Of a DNA stretch of 64,000 bases, positions 44,301 to 56,117 are shown in pieces. Numbering within the stretch: the stretch's first letter is position 1; each line of letters starts with the position of its first letter. Under the pieces are notes generated by a model that was given only the letters and a program-made list of their open reading frames with translations, made no database searches and was not told where the DNA came from. The position numbers and the translations under genes were made by a program. The DNA comes from Ciona intestinalis (lineage: Eukaryota; Chordata; Ascidiacea; Phlebobranchia; Cionidae). The DNA lies in assembly GCF_000224145.3 (NCBI RefSeq), contig NC_020175.2, positions 223,652 to 287,651 on the forward strand. The letters are read 5' to 3'.

Positions 44301-47300
44301 AGTCCCATCTTGTAAAATACACGAATAGATTAGAAATCTGAGACACTTCTGACTGCTGAGGGGATTTAATTATTCTCTCAATATTGTTATTAAAAGTAAA
44401 GAGAAAATGTGAATTTCTTTCATTGTATTTTTTTTAATAATCAACCACTGCCCAAACATGCGTTTAATGAAAGAAATAACAAACCAAAATTTTCTACTAT
44501 TTCAATTGTAATAAACTGAATTATGTGGGTAAATGTATGAATAAAAAAGATTTGAAATTGTACATTCGGAATTCTAGATATGAACTAAAGTATTCCAGAC
44601 TAGAATTTTTTCTAGTATATCTTAGAATATCTAAATGTTAGACAATGTACATCACTATACCGAACTAGCTTTTAATATAAAGAAAGACACAAACAAAGAG
44701 TTACATTGACCTGGTTTATGTTGGATGTCTTAATGTAAGAACCATAACAAAATAGAATTTTATCATGGTTTAATTTTAATAAAATAAAAGTTTTAAAAAC
44801 CAAACTTTAAAAACCAAGCAATTAGCAATACTTACTTAACAATTAGTTTCATCAGTTTGAACGANNNNNNNNNNNNNNNNNNNNNNNNNNNNNNNNNNNN
44901 NNNNNNNNNNNNNNNNNNNNNNNNNNNNNNNNNAATGGTTACAGGCAGGCGCGCTAACCACTATACCACGACGCCGGACAATTTGTTAACCCTTCAGTCA
45001 AAATCGGACACAAAGTGCAGTAAAAATAACATTGTCCTGCCAAGTAAGGCCAAATAAGTTCAGTTCTATTTTACATGGGTAAGGTCTTGCCCCTTTGCAG
45101 TGTGACACACTATGAGACCTGGGATTTAGGCCAATATTTGCCCCTTAATCTAACACTAAGGATGCTATAGAATAAATAAGTTACATTCATTCTATTATTT
45201 ATTGATTGCAGTTCGAACATGGGTCGTTTTGGAGGAGAACAAGTTGTTTACCTTGGTGGTGGTTGTAATGATGAAGGGATGGTGGAACATCAGATGATGC
45301 ACGTGATGGGGTTGTGGCATGAACAATCACGATATGATAGAGATGATCATGTGATCGTCAAGTTAGAAAATGTTGCTCGAGGTTTGTGGATAGTGATATA
45401 CCAGCCCTTTTAAATGTTTGTAAAACTAGGAGTAATAGTGTTAAAATATTGCTACACCAATCACAGTTCAATTTAATTATGTAACGTGTGTCTCTTTACG
45501 ACACATGCGCTACTTTGTGAGTGTTTATTTTTAAATGTGATGTTTACAGAACAATCAACAATAGTTTAAACACAACAGTTTAATGTAAATGTATTTGAAT
45601 ATCATAATAATTTAAATTCTAACCAAGGTTAGGGTTTGAATGCTAAACCCCTATTCATCAGTATTATGAACAGTAACCTCTTTTATTTGGAGTTATGGTA
45701 ATGGAAAACTCTGGTGTAAATCACAAGATCCTGTGAGATGCCGCACATGCCGACTTATTCATACATAATTGATTTTTTTAACAATGTTGATCAATCAAGT
45801 TAATTTCTGGATACTAAACTCAAGATCAGCAGATATTTTAAAATTCCATCAAAAAAACTTTTAAATAAACAATGAGCAAAAATACTGTTCAGTGCTGATT
45901 GTTTGTTCAATACATTTACTCTCCACACAGTAATTCTGCTATACTTAAAATATTAAACATAACTTTTGCTCAATATTAACATTTTCCCTCACTTTTGTTT
46001 TTTAGAGAATCTTCATAACTTTAAGAAACGCAGCCAGAGTACCACACATGGTGTATATGACGTGGCATCCATTCTCCACGCTGATGGATTTGCTTTCTCT
46101 ATGAATGGTTATCCTACTATTGTAGATAAACATACTGGTCTTGCTATATCTGGTCAAAGAGAAAAGTTATCGGCCATGGATATTATGAAAATAAATGAGC
46201 TGTATGGATGTGGTAACCACACTACACAGTTAAGTAAGCAATATGGACTAACAAAACTAAAAGACAGCAACTAGCTAAGGATCTGATGCGACAAAATGTA
46301 ACAGACAAAAATCAAGTCTAACAGATTGTGTAAAAAAAGAGATAATTTTATATTTCTGCTCGACAGCATTGTCAGTCTCTTATTTAATACAATCTAGAAG
46401 GGTGGGGCAGGACGGGACACCTTTTCAAATATTTAAGGAGGTGTAAACTGTTTCCTTATAACTCCCATAGACCTTTGGATTCTATTTTTAGTAAGAGACT
46501 GAGGATGCTATTTGGGCAAAATATATAGCTCTTATTATACAATTAGCTGGACTTTATTTTTGTCTTTTACGTTTTAGTAGCACCAAGTCCTTACTGTATT
46601 TTTTACAGAAGATACGTTCAACTATGAGCACCAGATCAGGGTCAGATTCGCGGAATTTATTACAGTTCCACCAACCAGCTTTGTCTAAATTTCTTCCGTC
46701 ATTTAAAACACATAACTTGAATGACTTTTAATACTTTCTCTTCAAAGAATAGATAGCTCAATGATTATTTGTTTAAGAATAGTTTATATATGTTTTACAA
46801 TGTGTATGTAATTGTGTATATTTTTTTAAATTTTGTATATGTTTGTATTAGAGGTAAAAACTACCATCAGTAAAAAATGAACCTGGTACCTTGCCTTTGC
46901 AAAACTTAGGGTTTTATTTAAATTAAAGTGTGGAAACCATTGTTCCAGGTCAATCTGGTGATCACTGGGCAGATTGGGGAAATTGGTTGCCGTGTTCATC
47001 TTCGTGTGATCGTGGTGAAAGAGTCCGGCTCCGGAAGTGTTGGAATGATGAGGAGCGTGAGGTATGGGTGGGAAGATGCGGGGAGGAACATGTTAATACC
47101 AAGATCTGTCAATCAAAACCGTGCTCGGCTGGAGCATGGGGTGCGTGGGGTTCATGTTCAGTTACTTGCGGGACTGGAATAAGACACAGGTCGGTCAGTG
47201 TGTGTGGGATTATTGACAACAATGGTAATACTTCATGGTTGTGTGTTTTATATTCTATGTGGGTAAGGTTGTACAGTATGACACACAATGGGATCCAGAT

Positions 47301-50300
47301 CCTTTGTGCCAAAGGTGGTCTAATACATAGAGATCCAGGCCCAGGGCGCTACATCCTATTAATGAACCACACTTGGGACAATAGCCGCTAAGTGCCATGC
47401 CTAAGGACACATATATGTATGTGACACCCATCGCCATCCGTGTTGAGCATGGAACTTGGTGTCCTTAGTTTACAATAGTAGCACCTAACCACTAAGAGAC
47501 TGCACCAAACTAAATCCTCTTACACAGAACTGCCTGTTGTCATCCACATGAAAGATATGAATCGCAAATCTGTGGAGTTTTACTTTGTCATGCGCCTGGT
47601 GAGTTGTCAATGAATGAATGTAACTATGTAACACATTAAAAAAATAAACAAAAACAAATATTTTTTTAAACAAAAGATATTAATATCATTATTTAAAAAT
47701 TAAAAATAAATATTGAAAAATCAAACTTGTCAACAGACGTAGTGTTTGACAACACCACAAGTGCATGGTCGCTATGGGAACATTGGGGGGAATGTACGAG
47801 GACTTGTGGGAGTGGGTTCCGTAAACGAACCCGCCATTGTGATGTCAACAATCGGGTGGTGGGTGAAGAGAGGTGTCCACGGGGAATCCCCAGGGGTGAT
47901 CAGGTGGAGTTTTGCTCGACAGAAACTTGTGGGGGTGTTGGTGGGTTATCTGTTATTATGCTTTAAAATATATTAAGGTGGGGGTATGATGGGACAACTT
48001 TTATTCTATTTTTTCATCCAATTTAATAGTAAACAAAGAAAAATAAAACCTGTATCTGCGCGAATCCCATAGACTATTGCTATTTGTTTAAACACGATCA
48101 GGATATTTGATATTATGTGCAAAAGGTGTCCCATCTTCCCCACCCTACTAGTTGTGATTTACTCAGCAGCTAACTTATGTTATCTACTCAGCAGAATGCT
48201 TGGAACAATATACTGTGTGTGCCAGGGTGCTTGGCATCCGCCCACAATAAAACGCCACAACACTTGGCACTGTTTTATAACAACTCCACAAAAAATGCTT
48301 GCTACATCTAGATCAGAGGTTAACGGTTTAAGACTTGTTGCTCACATTATTGGGGCATATTTTCCTTGTGCAAGACACAACATATACTGAACTAGGGGGT
48401 TAAATTTAGCAACCTGTCCGTCGCCGTGGCGTAGTGGTTAGCGCGCTTGCCTGTAACCATTAGGTAATTGGTTCAAGGCTCGTCGCTGCTACCATTGTGG
48501 GCGTATGTGTCCTTGGGCAAGACACTTAACGACAATTGCTTCAAAGCCTTCAACCCGGTGGTCACTAATGGGTTGTCCAAATTATCAGCCATACATAAAA
48601 ANNNNNNNNNNNNNNNNNNNNNNNNNNNNNNNNNNNNNNNNNNNNNNNNNNTGAACCCATGACCTTTTGGTTAGAGGTGCCAGACATAATTATATTTGCA
48701 ATGCTATATATGTAACACATTAAAAAAATAAACAAAAACAAATATTTTTTAAAAAAAAGATATTAATATCATTATTTAAAATTAAAAATAAATATTGAAA
48801 AATCAAACTTGTCAACAGACGTAGTGTTTGACAACACCACAAGTGCATGGTCGCTATGGGAACATTGGGGGGAATGTACGAGGACTTGTGGGAGTGGGTT
48901 CCGTAAACGAACACGCCATTGTGATGTCAACAATCGGGTGGTGGGTGAAGAGAGGTGTCCACGAGGAATCCCCAGGGGTGATCAGGTGGAGTTTTGCTCG
49001 ACAGAAACTTGCGGGGGTGTTGGTGGGTTATCTGTTATTATGCTTTAAAATATATTAAGGTGGGGGTATGATGGGACAACTTTTATTCTATTTTTTCATC
49101 CAATTTAATAGTAAACAAAGAAAAATAAAACCTGTATCCGCGCGAATCCCATTGACTATTGCTATTTGTTTAAACACAATCAGGATATTTGATATTATGT
49201 GCAAAAGGTGTCCCATCTTCCCCACCCTACTAGTTGTGATTTACTCAGCAGCTAACTTATGTTATCTACTTAGCAGAATGCTTGGAACAATATACTGTGT
49301 GTGCCAGGGTGCTTGGCATCCGCCCACAATAAAACGCCACAACACTTGGCACTGTTTTATAACAACTCCACAATAAAAATGCTTGCTACATCTAGATCAG
49401 AGGTTAATGGTTTAAGACTTGTTGCTCACATTGTTGGGGCATATTTTCCTTGTGTAAGACACAACATAGACTGAACTAGGGGGTTAAATGGGATTTAGCA
49501 ACCTGGGTGTTGGGGTTACAACTCTGACCTTAATCTTGTTTCCAATGGCATGCCCTCCTGTAAGACCTTACCCACATATATTGCTATAGAGTATTAATTG
49601 TTTAGGTACCTTACTAAGTAGAGTAGTAGACACAAGTAAATATTCGATGTTACATCATCTATGTAGATGAATTTGCAAATACATGGGATGCATGGGAGGA
49701 ATGGGGAGAATGTTCGCTTACTTGTGGGGATGGAAAGCAATCAAGGTTTGGATTAGAAATCATCCTTGTATTTATGTTTATATCACATGTAGTAACAGAG
49801 CACAGTTTATACAAGGTCAAATAGCATAACTTTGACTTTGTTTAACATAAAAGACGTTGTAACCTAGAACAAAGTAAAAGACGTAAAATCAGACGTAATG
49901 CAAACACAGTATATTGGTTAAACTAACAGTGACTCTGTAGTGTCAGAGAGAACGGTATATAACGGTAAACCAGCTTCGGCGTCGCACGGGAAAAATAATA
50001 ATAACAAGCACCAGTATTCCCAACAGAATAATGATAACATGGAAATACGGGTTAAACTTATACCCAATGATTACAACAAGTGGGGTTTAAATTTGTTACA
50101 TATGTGAACGTGGTGTATTATTGTGTTAGCAGTGCGTGGGATTTTGAAGTAATAGAAAAATAAGAAGTTTTGGTAATGTAGTTTTACATCCAAAACAGCT
50201 CTTACCGCTGTTAGGTGTATTTGAAAATGCAATACCAAAGTACACTGAGTATTAGTCCATGAGATTTCCTATGTTTAATAACTATGAGCGTAACTGTGTA

Positions 50301-53300
50301 ACAATGTCACCCAGATTTGTGACAACAATGAACCCACATACATGTATTTGATAAACCACATATGTGCAAACCACAGATCTCGTGCATGCAAAGAAGGGGG
50401 AATTTGTTTTGGGGATAAAGTTGAAAGTAGATCATGCGGTGAACCTTGTATGCCAGGTAAGATGTATTTTATGTGTAATATCTGTTTATAATGTCGTGGT
50501 GTGCCGGTTATGCCACATTGCCACATAGTGTATTAAAAACTCATCTGTCACCCGTATCTTTACCATTGTAGGTCCTTAGTTTTTATTAAATTTGATAAGT
50601 GTTTGTAGTTTAATGGAGCTGAAAGCTTGTCAATCCTTTAAACCCGATTTTAAAAACATTTTGACCAACTTTGGCTGTTGTAACTGGCACGAGGTGTATG
50701 CAACAGAACATGTGTGTTGTAACGACTGTCGTTGCCCCGCCATGCAAGTATAAATAGCTTGTCAAAAGACAAGCGGGCAGGAGGTGTATTAAACAAAATA
50801 AACTGCCGTTTTTCACCTTCTGAAAAAAAAACATAAAGCAAATTTTATTTCATATCTTCCCAGTTGGAACATGGGAGGAATGGTCGTTGTGGACGAACTG
50901 TCCTTCATCGTGCGAGGGTACGAGGTGGAAGGAACGTGTGTGTCGTTACGTGGAGAACCAGATCGTTACAACTTGTGTTGGTGGAACTAACAGTGTGGGG
51001 AAGCAAGTAGAACGTCAGAAGTGTAGGTTGGAGGTAAGTGGGGGGGGGCACATAAGGCTGAATCTGATTTACCCTGAAGCTAATCTGCTGTTAGGTTTTT
51101 ATACAAACCAGCAGAGCCAAAGTATATTTGGTGCATTAAGTTAATGAGGTTGTCTAAGTTTAACCACATTTTAACAATGCTATTACAGATTTTAATAAAA
51201 ATACAATAAAACATGACATGATTGGCACCTATATTTGTATGTAGAAGTAGAGTTAATAGGTGTGTTTCCTTATGTTTAATTAATATGTTTCCCTATTGAA
51301 TGTTTTCTTTAAAAACTTTTGCTTTTTATTTTATGTTCTTGGAAATAAAGTAAAAGTTGTCCCTGTTGTTACGTTATTATCTAGTTAGTTTTTTATACAA
51401 ATTTCAGTTTGCATAATGTTTCAGATGTGCAACACTGCTTTATATAATGAAGATAGTAGTGTTTGGTCACCATGGGGGCAGTGGGGGGAATGTAGTAAGT
51501 CTTGTGGAAAAGGGACCCAATGGAGGTAAGTGGGACCCGTAACAAATAATGGAACCCATGTAAAGCGATGGGACCTATAAAATTTATTGTATTCTTGATG
51601 TCTAAAACACAAGCTTTCATTACAAATAAAAATTAATAAAATGTCAGTCAGATGCAAGTTAACCTATAAACAATTGTCAAAAATATTGGTGTTTTTTTTA
51701 TCAAAAAAACTGCCGTTAAATATTTATATAAGATGAGCAACGTTTTGTATAAAGTAGTTTAATGTAAAGTCCCTTCCATACTCGTAATATTTTGATATTC
51801 CACAGGCTGAGATCTTGTTTAAAAGCCGAAGCATGTTCTGATGTTTCAACCAATGGCAGAATATGTAACACTCAGTCATGTGATGATGGTAATTGTTTAT
51901 TAAGTAGCTTGGATGGATATGAATATAATGTTACTTATTTTATCCTTAACTGGCAGGAAACAACAGTCGCTATAACACAGGTGTTCTGTTTCATACACCT
52001 TGTGCCAGCTTACAAGTTACTGTGACTTTAATTTTGTGGGCGTGTTTTGTAGCTTTGTGGGTTTGTTTTTCTATATAGCTGCCACTTTAGACAACCCATT
52101 GGTGACCAGTGGTTTTAAACATAACAATCTCTATTACACTCATGATGGCTTGAGGAAGTAACTGTCTTAATTTTAAACGCATAATTATTTGACTTGATAA
52201 ATATGATTTTCTTTGGAATAACCAAGTTAAACTCAAACATCTGCTGATCATAGCTATATGAAAACTAATTGATCATTAATTTATGCAAAGACTTCTGTCT
52301 ACCTAATAAATCATGAGTCCGCACTTTTTGCAAATTCAGATTTCGATTCTGACGACGACTGGGAAACCACGACTCAGCCAAGCACAGTTGCTATGACAAC
52401 CCCAGCCCCCAGGTGGGGTGGGTGGGTTATAGTTACTAATTGTTCGTCTTCCTGTGGACCTGGGGTGGTAGTGTTACAACGAACGTGTTACAATGCAACT
52501 TATCATCTAAGTGAGAATTGCTTTGGTGTTCAAGCCACGACAGAGAATAAAAGTGAACCATGTGAAGTAGAAGTAAGATTTTGTGGATTGTTGGTTGTTT
52601 AACTTAACAGCGGATAAGGTAAATGTTTAAATTCTTATCGCCTTGTGTTTGACACTCATGTTGCAACTAGGTACAGAGTATAAGGTGTATGATCATGCCA
52701 TATGCACCTGGTGTATTTAAGCGAGTATAAACAATGTCTGAGCACAAACATGACATAATGCAGTCCTTAATTTCTAAAAGATTTTTTACAAAGTCATGTT
52801 TTGTCCTGTTTGTGATCAAGAATAGTAATCAGACAAAACATTTTACCAGTTTTAAAATGTGTACGCAGAAAGGAATGAATCTTGTTTATTTCTAATATTA
52901 AGAAAACGCCCATTTTATAACTCGACAGCGAGCATGAGGTAAATGAAAACACAATGTGTGTCTGCTGTCTGGTGTATAAGAAGACACCAATGATATAACT
53001 TAACACTTAGCATTATGGGTATATCTTTGCTGTTTTACCTAATTCAAACAGGAATGTCCAGTGTGGGGACTTTGGTCAGCATGGGGTGAATGTACGGGTC
53101 ATTGTCAACAAGCTTTTCACTCAAGGTAAGAGGAGTTATAACATTGTATTCAAATATACAAGTGACAGTTGGCACACAGGAGTAGGAGTTGTGCAACCTC
53201 ATGTTGCGACGGGCCAACCATGGATATTGAAGAATGTGATCTGGCTGAATGTAATGTCACAAGTAAGGAACCATAGTTGGAACATTTGTACAAACATTTT

Positions 53301-54713
53301 GATTTATTTCAACATTTTTAACATAGATTGTTGTTGATTATTACTTCTCTATGGATTTTCTGGTTTGCCTAAGAGTATTTTCATTAACTTTGAATGTTGT
53401 TTAACATGGTATGTAATATCATTATTGCACAATATAACCTTGCTTGCCTAAAAGTGTTCCATTAGCTTTATGATTAACTAACATGCATTGTAACCAAATG
53501 ATACTGGTTTCAAAACATATTGTTGATTCTAACAGTACATTTCCTTTTCTAACAGAGCCAGCATTTAACGTTAGTGCGGTATATACCCTCGTCAACACCA
53601 CCCTGTGTACACCTGGTCGATTCTTAACGGGAGATATTAATGCTGACAATGTAACTGATATTGTTTGTGTGGAGGATACGGGATACTTGTGAGTTACATA
53701 ATATTTTGATTTATTTCTTAGTGAAGATGATGTTATAAGAATGTAGAGAAGTGAATCAACAGTATAACAACAGTTGGATAAACATGCTATGGATAAAAAG
53801 TGTGGGAGAAAGAGCTTCAGTTATAAATCACGGATGTTGCGCCCAACATATGGTGAACTCACACTGAGATCTAAAATTTAATTAAAACAATTTACTTTGC
53901 AGTTAGAAGAAAAGTATGCGTTATGTGGAAAATAACACAAATATATGTATGTTTTTAACTGTAAGCGTGTTTTAACAACTGTTGTTTTGTTGCTATATCC
54001 TGTCTTTTCGTTTAAAATATTTTTAAATCTTCGCTACCATAACAATAGAGACAAATGAAGTTATTATAATTTATATATTGTGTTTCAGATGGTCACAGTT
54101 AGGGTTGGGAAATGGAAGTTTTAGCGAGGTTATCTTCAGTGAAAGACGAGTACCACAGTGTCCGATATCTTTAAATGCTAATATTTTGCTTGCTGATATG
54201 GATGGAGATGGAGCAGATGACTTTGTTTGTCATTATTCCTCACAGTGAGTGGAAATATCAATTCTGCGTTGTAGCTTCCTGGGTGTTGACATGATGCGTG
54301 AACTATGGCTCACATGTTTCCGTCCCATGGTGTGCCAACCTTATGTAGAATAGACGTCGGTTTATAAGCTACATATAGAACCAGACACACAGTATTTATT
54401 ATTGCCCAGTGTATACCCCCTGCATTATAGGTGTCTTCAAGTAAACATAAACACTATTAAAGCTGACCATGAATAAAATACAAATAATTAATTTTTATTT
54501 TCCAGTCATTACTTTCAATATCTTTCTTTGACTGATGGAAAATTTGCGGAAGTTCAAACTTCCTTTTCGATCAACAATTATTGTATAAGCGGGTTAGACA
54601 TGAAAATTCTAGCTGGGAAACTTGATGAAGACTCTAAAGATGATTTCTTCTGTCAATATTCCAAGCAACCGGCTCTTAATGAATCTGTATGGTATATTCA
54701 GATCTCGAATTGA
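38343..54713 (+). CDS. Type II membrane astacin-like pseudoprotease with TSP1 and FG-GAP repeats
   Basis: Predicted exons: 38343-38595, 38986-39105, 39427-39502, 39861-40033, 40492-40612, 40916-41042, 45212-45381, 46006-46233, 46949-47224, 47737-47934, 48819-49016, 49667-49745, 49875-49908 (tentative), 50315-50456, 50864-51033, 51425-51525, 51806-51888, 52340-52572, 53052-53125, 53180-53262, 53556-53688, 54089-54244, 54506-54713; about 1,144 aa. A basic N-terminal tail and membrane span (LIIIVTSLLIFLGGLIAVGI) give type II topology. An antistasin-like Cys cluster follows (CKSGCVLGFLLDD...CPLKCDC). Then comes an astacin domain in which the zinc motif reads HQMMHVMGLWHE (Glu to Gln) and the Met-turn SIMHY is SILHA, so binding without catalysis is likely. 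Then about nine TSP1 modules and three Asp-rich FG-GAP-like repeats (DINADNVTD, DMDGDGADD, KLDEDSKDD). Exon 1 is joined by phase only and is the weakest link. Confidence 0.75.
39467..39467. other. Single ambiguous base inside a coding exon
   Basis: If this N is counted, the exon at 39427-39502 runs out of frame into the antistasin exon; if it is a spurious base, the frame closes perfectly and the whole model is divisible by three. Another lone N at 40130 lies in an intron. Confidence 0.75.
40177..40238 (-). repeat. GC-rich inverted repeat partner of 43448-43504
   Basis: AAGCGCCGAGCGTCAGAAAA and GGCACGAGCC occur here and inverted at 43.45 kb. The pair frames the intronic NT5DC1 gene. Confidence 0.65.
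41316..41362 (+). repeat. tRNA-like SINE head fragment
   Basis: GGCCGTGGTACACTGGCTAG followed by CATGTCTGCCTCAAGAGGT resembles the A-box half of a tRNA-derived SINE; no B box follows. Confidence 0.5.
41925..43178 (-). CDS. NT5DC1: 5'-nucleotidase domain-containing protein 1 (HAD family)
   Basis: Intronless 417-aa ORF. HAD phosphatase motifs are in order: motif I IGIDMDHTLCRY (DxDxT), motif II LLTSSRCDF, the Lys of motif III in SKAKKPGFF, and motif IV YFGDCVKSDI. Further blocks shared with human NT5DC1 are GTKMLSESE, EKYLHKCPNVVKSWL, KWYSQGNSHLL, YATIAVPSVEYVA and the C-terminal YKYTRLGKGSGFYPD. Length fits the family (~455 aa in human). Substrate is unproven for this subfamily; presumably a cytosolic nucleotidase-like hydrolase. 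It lies entirely within the 4.2 kb intron of the astacin-like gene on the opposite strand. The lack of introns suggests a retrocopy that is now the working gene, but no poly-A tail or target duplication is visible. Confidence 0.93.
   Translation of the reverse strand: MISLKDCDAIGIDMDHTLCRYKLSEQIELGHQALAQYLIKEKKYPHSLADPVLDDPNLVYCGGLLFDEENMTYVKMDENGKVEKAAFGTKMLSESEISKMYPDNMKCSYFDDILSGKLSEKGSYHLHDNNFDLIRTVVHSRMMQTADSPTKKQVFDDLVAALAYIWDPKTSVIFENIKSNPEKYLHKCPNVVKSWLKALKKKEKVVFLLTSSRCDFVKHVMDYCLGNDWQSYFDVVISKAKKPGFFNEQLPFQLVDPNLVCVVDGKVSKLERNKWYSQGNSHLLHEHLKVWTGKESPKVVYFGDCVKSDIVPVKLHPNNPTSDWNAVYVMDALRGIEGAVNPLSEDEKRLLFSESFGPVLKSTDGAGMCKSFFCKLIEKYATIAVPSVEYVASRRIVYKYTRLGKGSGFYPDIPSNF
43448..43504 (+). 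repeat. GC-rich inverted repeat partner of 40177-40238
   Basis: GACGCTCGGCGCTT and AAGCTCGTGCCCGAGCGTCT; a second GAGCGCCGAGCC follows at about 43522. Possibly the end of an old DNA transposon. Confidence 0.6.
43546..44864. other. Intronic/intergenic AT-rich stretch
   Basis: Upstream flank of NT5DC1 within the astacin-like gene's intron. No supported exon or RNA; a run of nine G at about 43743 is a low-complexity feature. Confidence 0.45.
44865..44933. other. Assembly gap (69 N)
   Basis: Run of N directly beside an inverted SINE head. Confidence 0.99.
44934..44985 (-). mobile_element. SINE head (tRNA-like) beside the gap
   Basis: On the minus strand CGTCGTGGTATAGTGGTTAG, CGCGCCTGCCTGTAACCATT, the same tRNA-like head seen at 48417. 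Confidence 0.75.
46391..46510. mobile_element. MITE fragment
   Basis: TCTAGAAGGGTGGGGCAGGA, CGGGACACCTTTTC and CTCCCATAGACC are recognisable; the right end is lost. Confidence 0.6.
47629..48411. repeat. Tandem duplication unit 1 (TSP1 exon + MITE)
   Basis: About 785 bp containing the TSP1 exon 47737-47934 and a MITE (about 47968-48152), nearly identical to 48713-49505. Confidence 0.95.
48417..48712 (+). mobile_element. SINE copy between the duplication units, with gap
   Basis: Head CGCCGTGGCGTAGTGGTTAG, B box GGTTCAAGGC, body GGGCGTATGTGTCCTTGGGC. The gap 48602-48651 falls right after CAGCCATACATAAA, followed by TGAACCCATGACC. Confidence 0.8.
48602..48651. other. Assembly gap (50 N)
   Basis: Run of N at the same SINE position as the gap at 26657. 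Confidence 0.99.
48713..49505. repeat. Tandem duplication unit 2 (TSP1 exon + MITE)
   Basis: Second copy, containing exon 48819-49016 and a MITE (about 49050-49234). The offset to unit 1 is 1,082 bp at the exon. Confidence 0.95.
53955..54085. repeat. Dispersed repeat, second copy at 34095-34205
   Basis: GTTGTTTTGTTGCTATATCC, AAATCTTCGCTACC and GAGACAA recur at both places. The family is not identified. Confidence 0.55.
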
Positions 54714-55153
54714 TTAATCTTTGTGTAGTAACGTGCAGTTGCTAACTCAAACTAATTATCTTACTCTGCGTTTATGACGTCACAAAGGAAATGTTCGATA
54801 CCAGATGAAATAGCTGATGATGAAAGGTGGTAGCGTGTAGTTTACTGTCAAGATATATAACTGAAACTGCAGTGCTAAAATTTTTCGTATTTTATACATT
54901 GCGTTTGTACGTGTTCTGGAAGCTGGGTTGCGCGGAATCTTGTCACGTTTTTTTACTGTGACGTCGCTAACATATGTTAAACTGCACGCGACGTTTAACA
55001 AGGAAATACAAGTTTAAGTTACTGTGGTGAATCTAGCATTGGTCCACTGTTTATGTAGTTAAGTGCTTATAACGAAATAACAGTCGGGGTCAAGCCCTAT
55101 GAAATATGCAACCAACAAATACTAAATCTAACAAATAGGTTGCCATAACCAGT

Positions 55154-55367
55154 ATATAATAGGTGGGGGAGATTGGACATTTTTTGTATAGGGTGGGGGA
55201 AAGTGGGATAATTTTTTTGTCAAATTTGCTAGTAAACAAAGAAAAATCAAAGAATTTTAAAATCGTGTTCTCACGACTCCATAGATCGTTGTTAATTGTT
55301 TAAAACGCGGCCAGGTTGTTTGAATATTTTGTGATAAAGGTGTCCCATCTTACCCCACAAAACTATA
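55154..55367. mobile_element. MITE with doubled left end
   Basis: TATAATAGGTGGGGGAGATT is followed 30 bp later by TATAGGGTGGGGGAAAGTGG, then the usual interior and GTGTCCCATCTTACCCC. Either one MITE inserted in the end of another or a local duplication. Confidence 0.75.
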
Positions 55368-55920
55368 TTTTGTCTGCAATGTCATTATCAGTCTCAGAAG
55401 AAATTTGAAATTTACCGATTACTGGCTTTTCCCGCTGGAAATCGCCCGACTCCTTTTTGTGCAGGTAAGTAGTCATATAGATCTCCTTTCGTCGAACAAC
55501 TGTTGTTGTTTTAAGCGAGAATTTTCCGCTTTTTTATTATTATTCTTTATGGGTGAGGTCCTTGACAAGGGATTTAGGCCCAGTACTCTAACACCCGGAA
55601 AGCCGATCCAAGTCTTTCATGCGACCGGTTCCGCGACATCGCAGTCAGACACGTATAGAAACGGTCTAAGTTGACCACGCATTGTTGTACGGTCGATTTT
55701 TTTTACTTCAGCGGTTGTACATGCGGTTTTGAAGTTTTTCCAAATTTTTCAGAAGCTGTTTTGTGCCTGCTCACAAGTTACCACGTAATGTTCTGTAACT
55801 TGGTGATGGGTTGTATTTCTGTATGGCTGACAATTCGAACAGCCTTGTGGCGATTATACATTTGTAATGCGAAGTAAGAATATAAACAGTCAGTTGAACT
55901 AACATATATATATATAAATA
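55368..55920. other. Gene-free stretch between the astacin-like and DRAM genes
   Basis: Holds a diverged dispersed repeat (GGGTGAGGTCCTTGACAAGG, near 55551) with relatives near 45070 and 47255. No supported exon. Confidence 0.4.
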
Positions 55921-56117
55921 TATAGAAGGGTGGGGGAAGATGGGACACCTTTAGCACGTAGTTACCAAATATTTAGATTGTGTTTTAAACAATTAACAAC
56001 GGTATATGGGAGTCGGGAGGATACAGTTCTATGATTATTTGAATTTCCTTTGTTTGCTACCAATTGTGACTTGAAAATAGAATGAAAAGGTGTCCCATCT
56101 TCCCCCACCCTACTATA
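55921..56117. mobile_element. MITE, common family (well preserved)
   Basis: TATAGAAGGGTGGGGGAAGA start and CTTCCCCCACCCTACTATA end form about 30 bp near-perfect inverted termini. Confidence 0.9.

Noticed and set aside
46928-47182. Alternative-frame ORFs over TSP1 exons (also 47746-47976 and 48828-49058)
   Set aside because: Out of frame with the Cys/Trp-conserved TSP1 reading.
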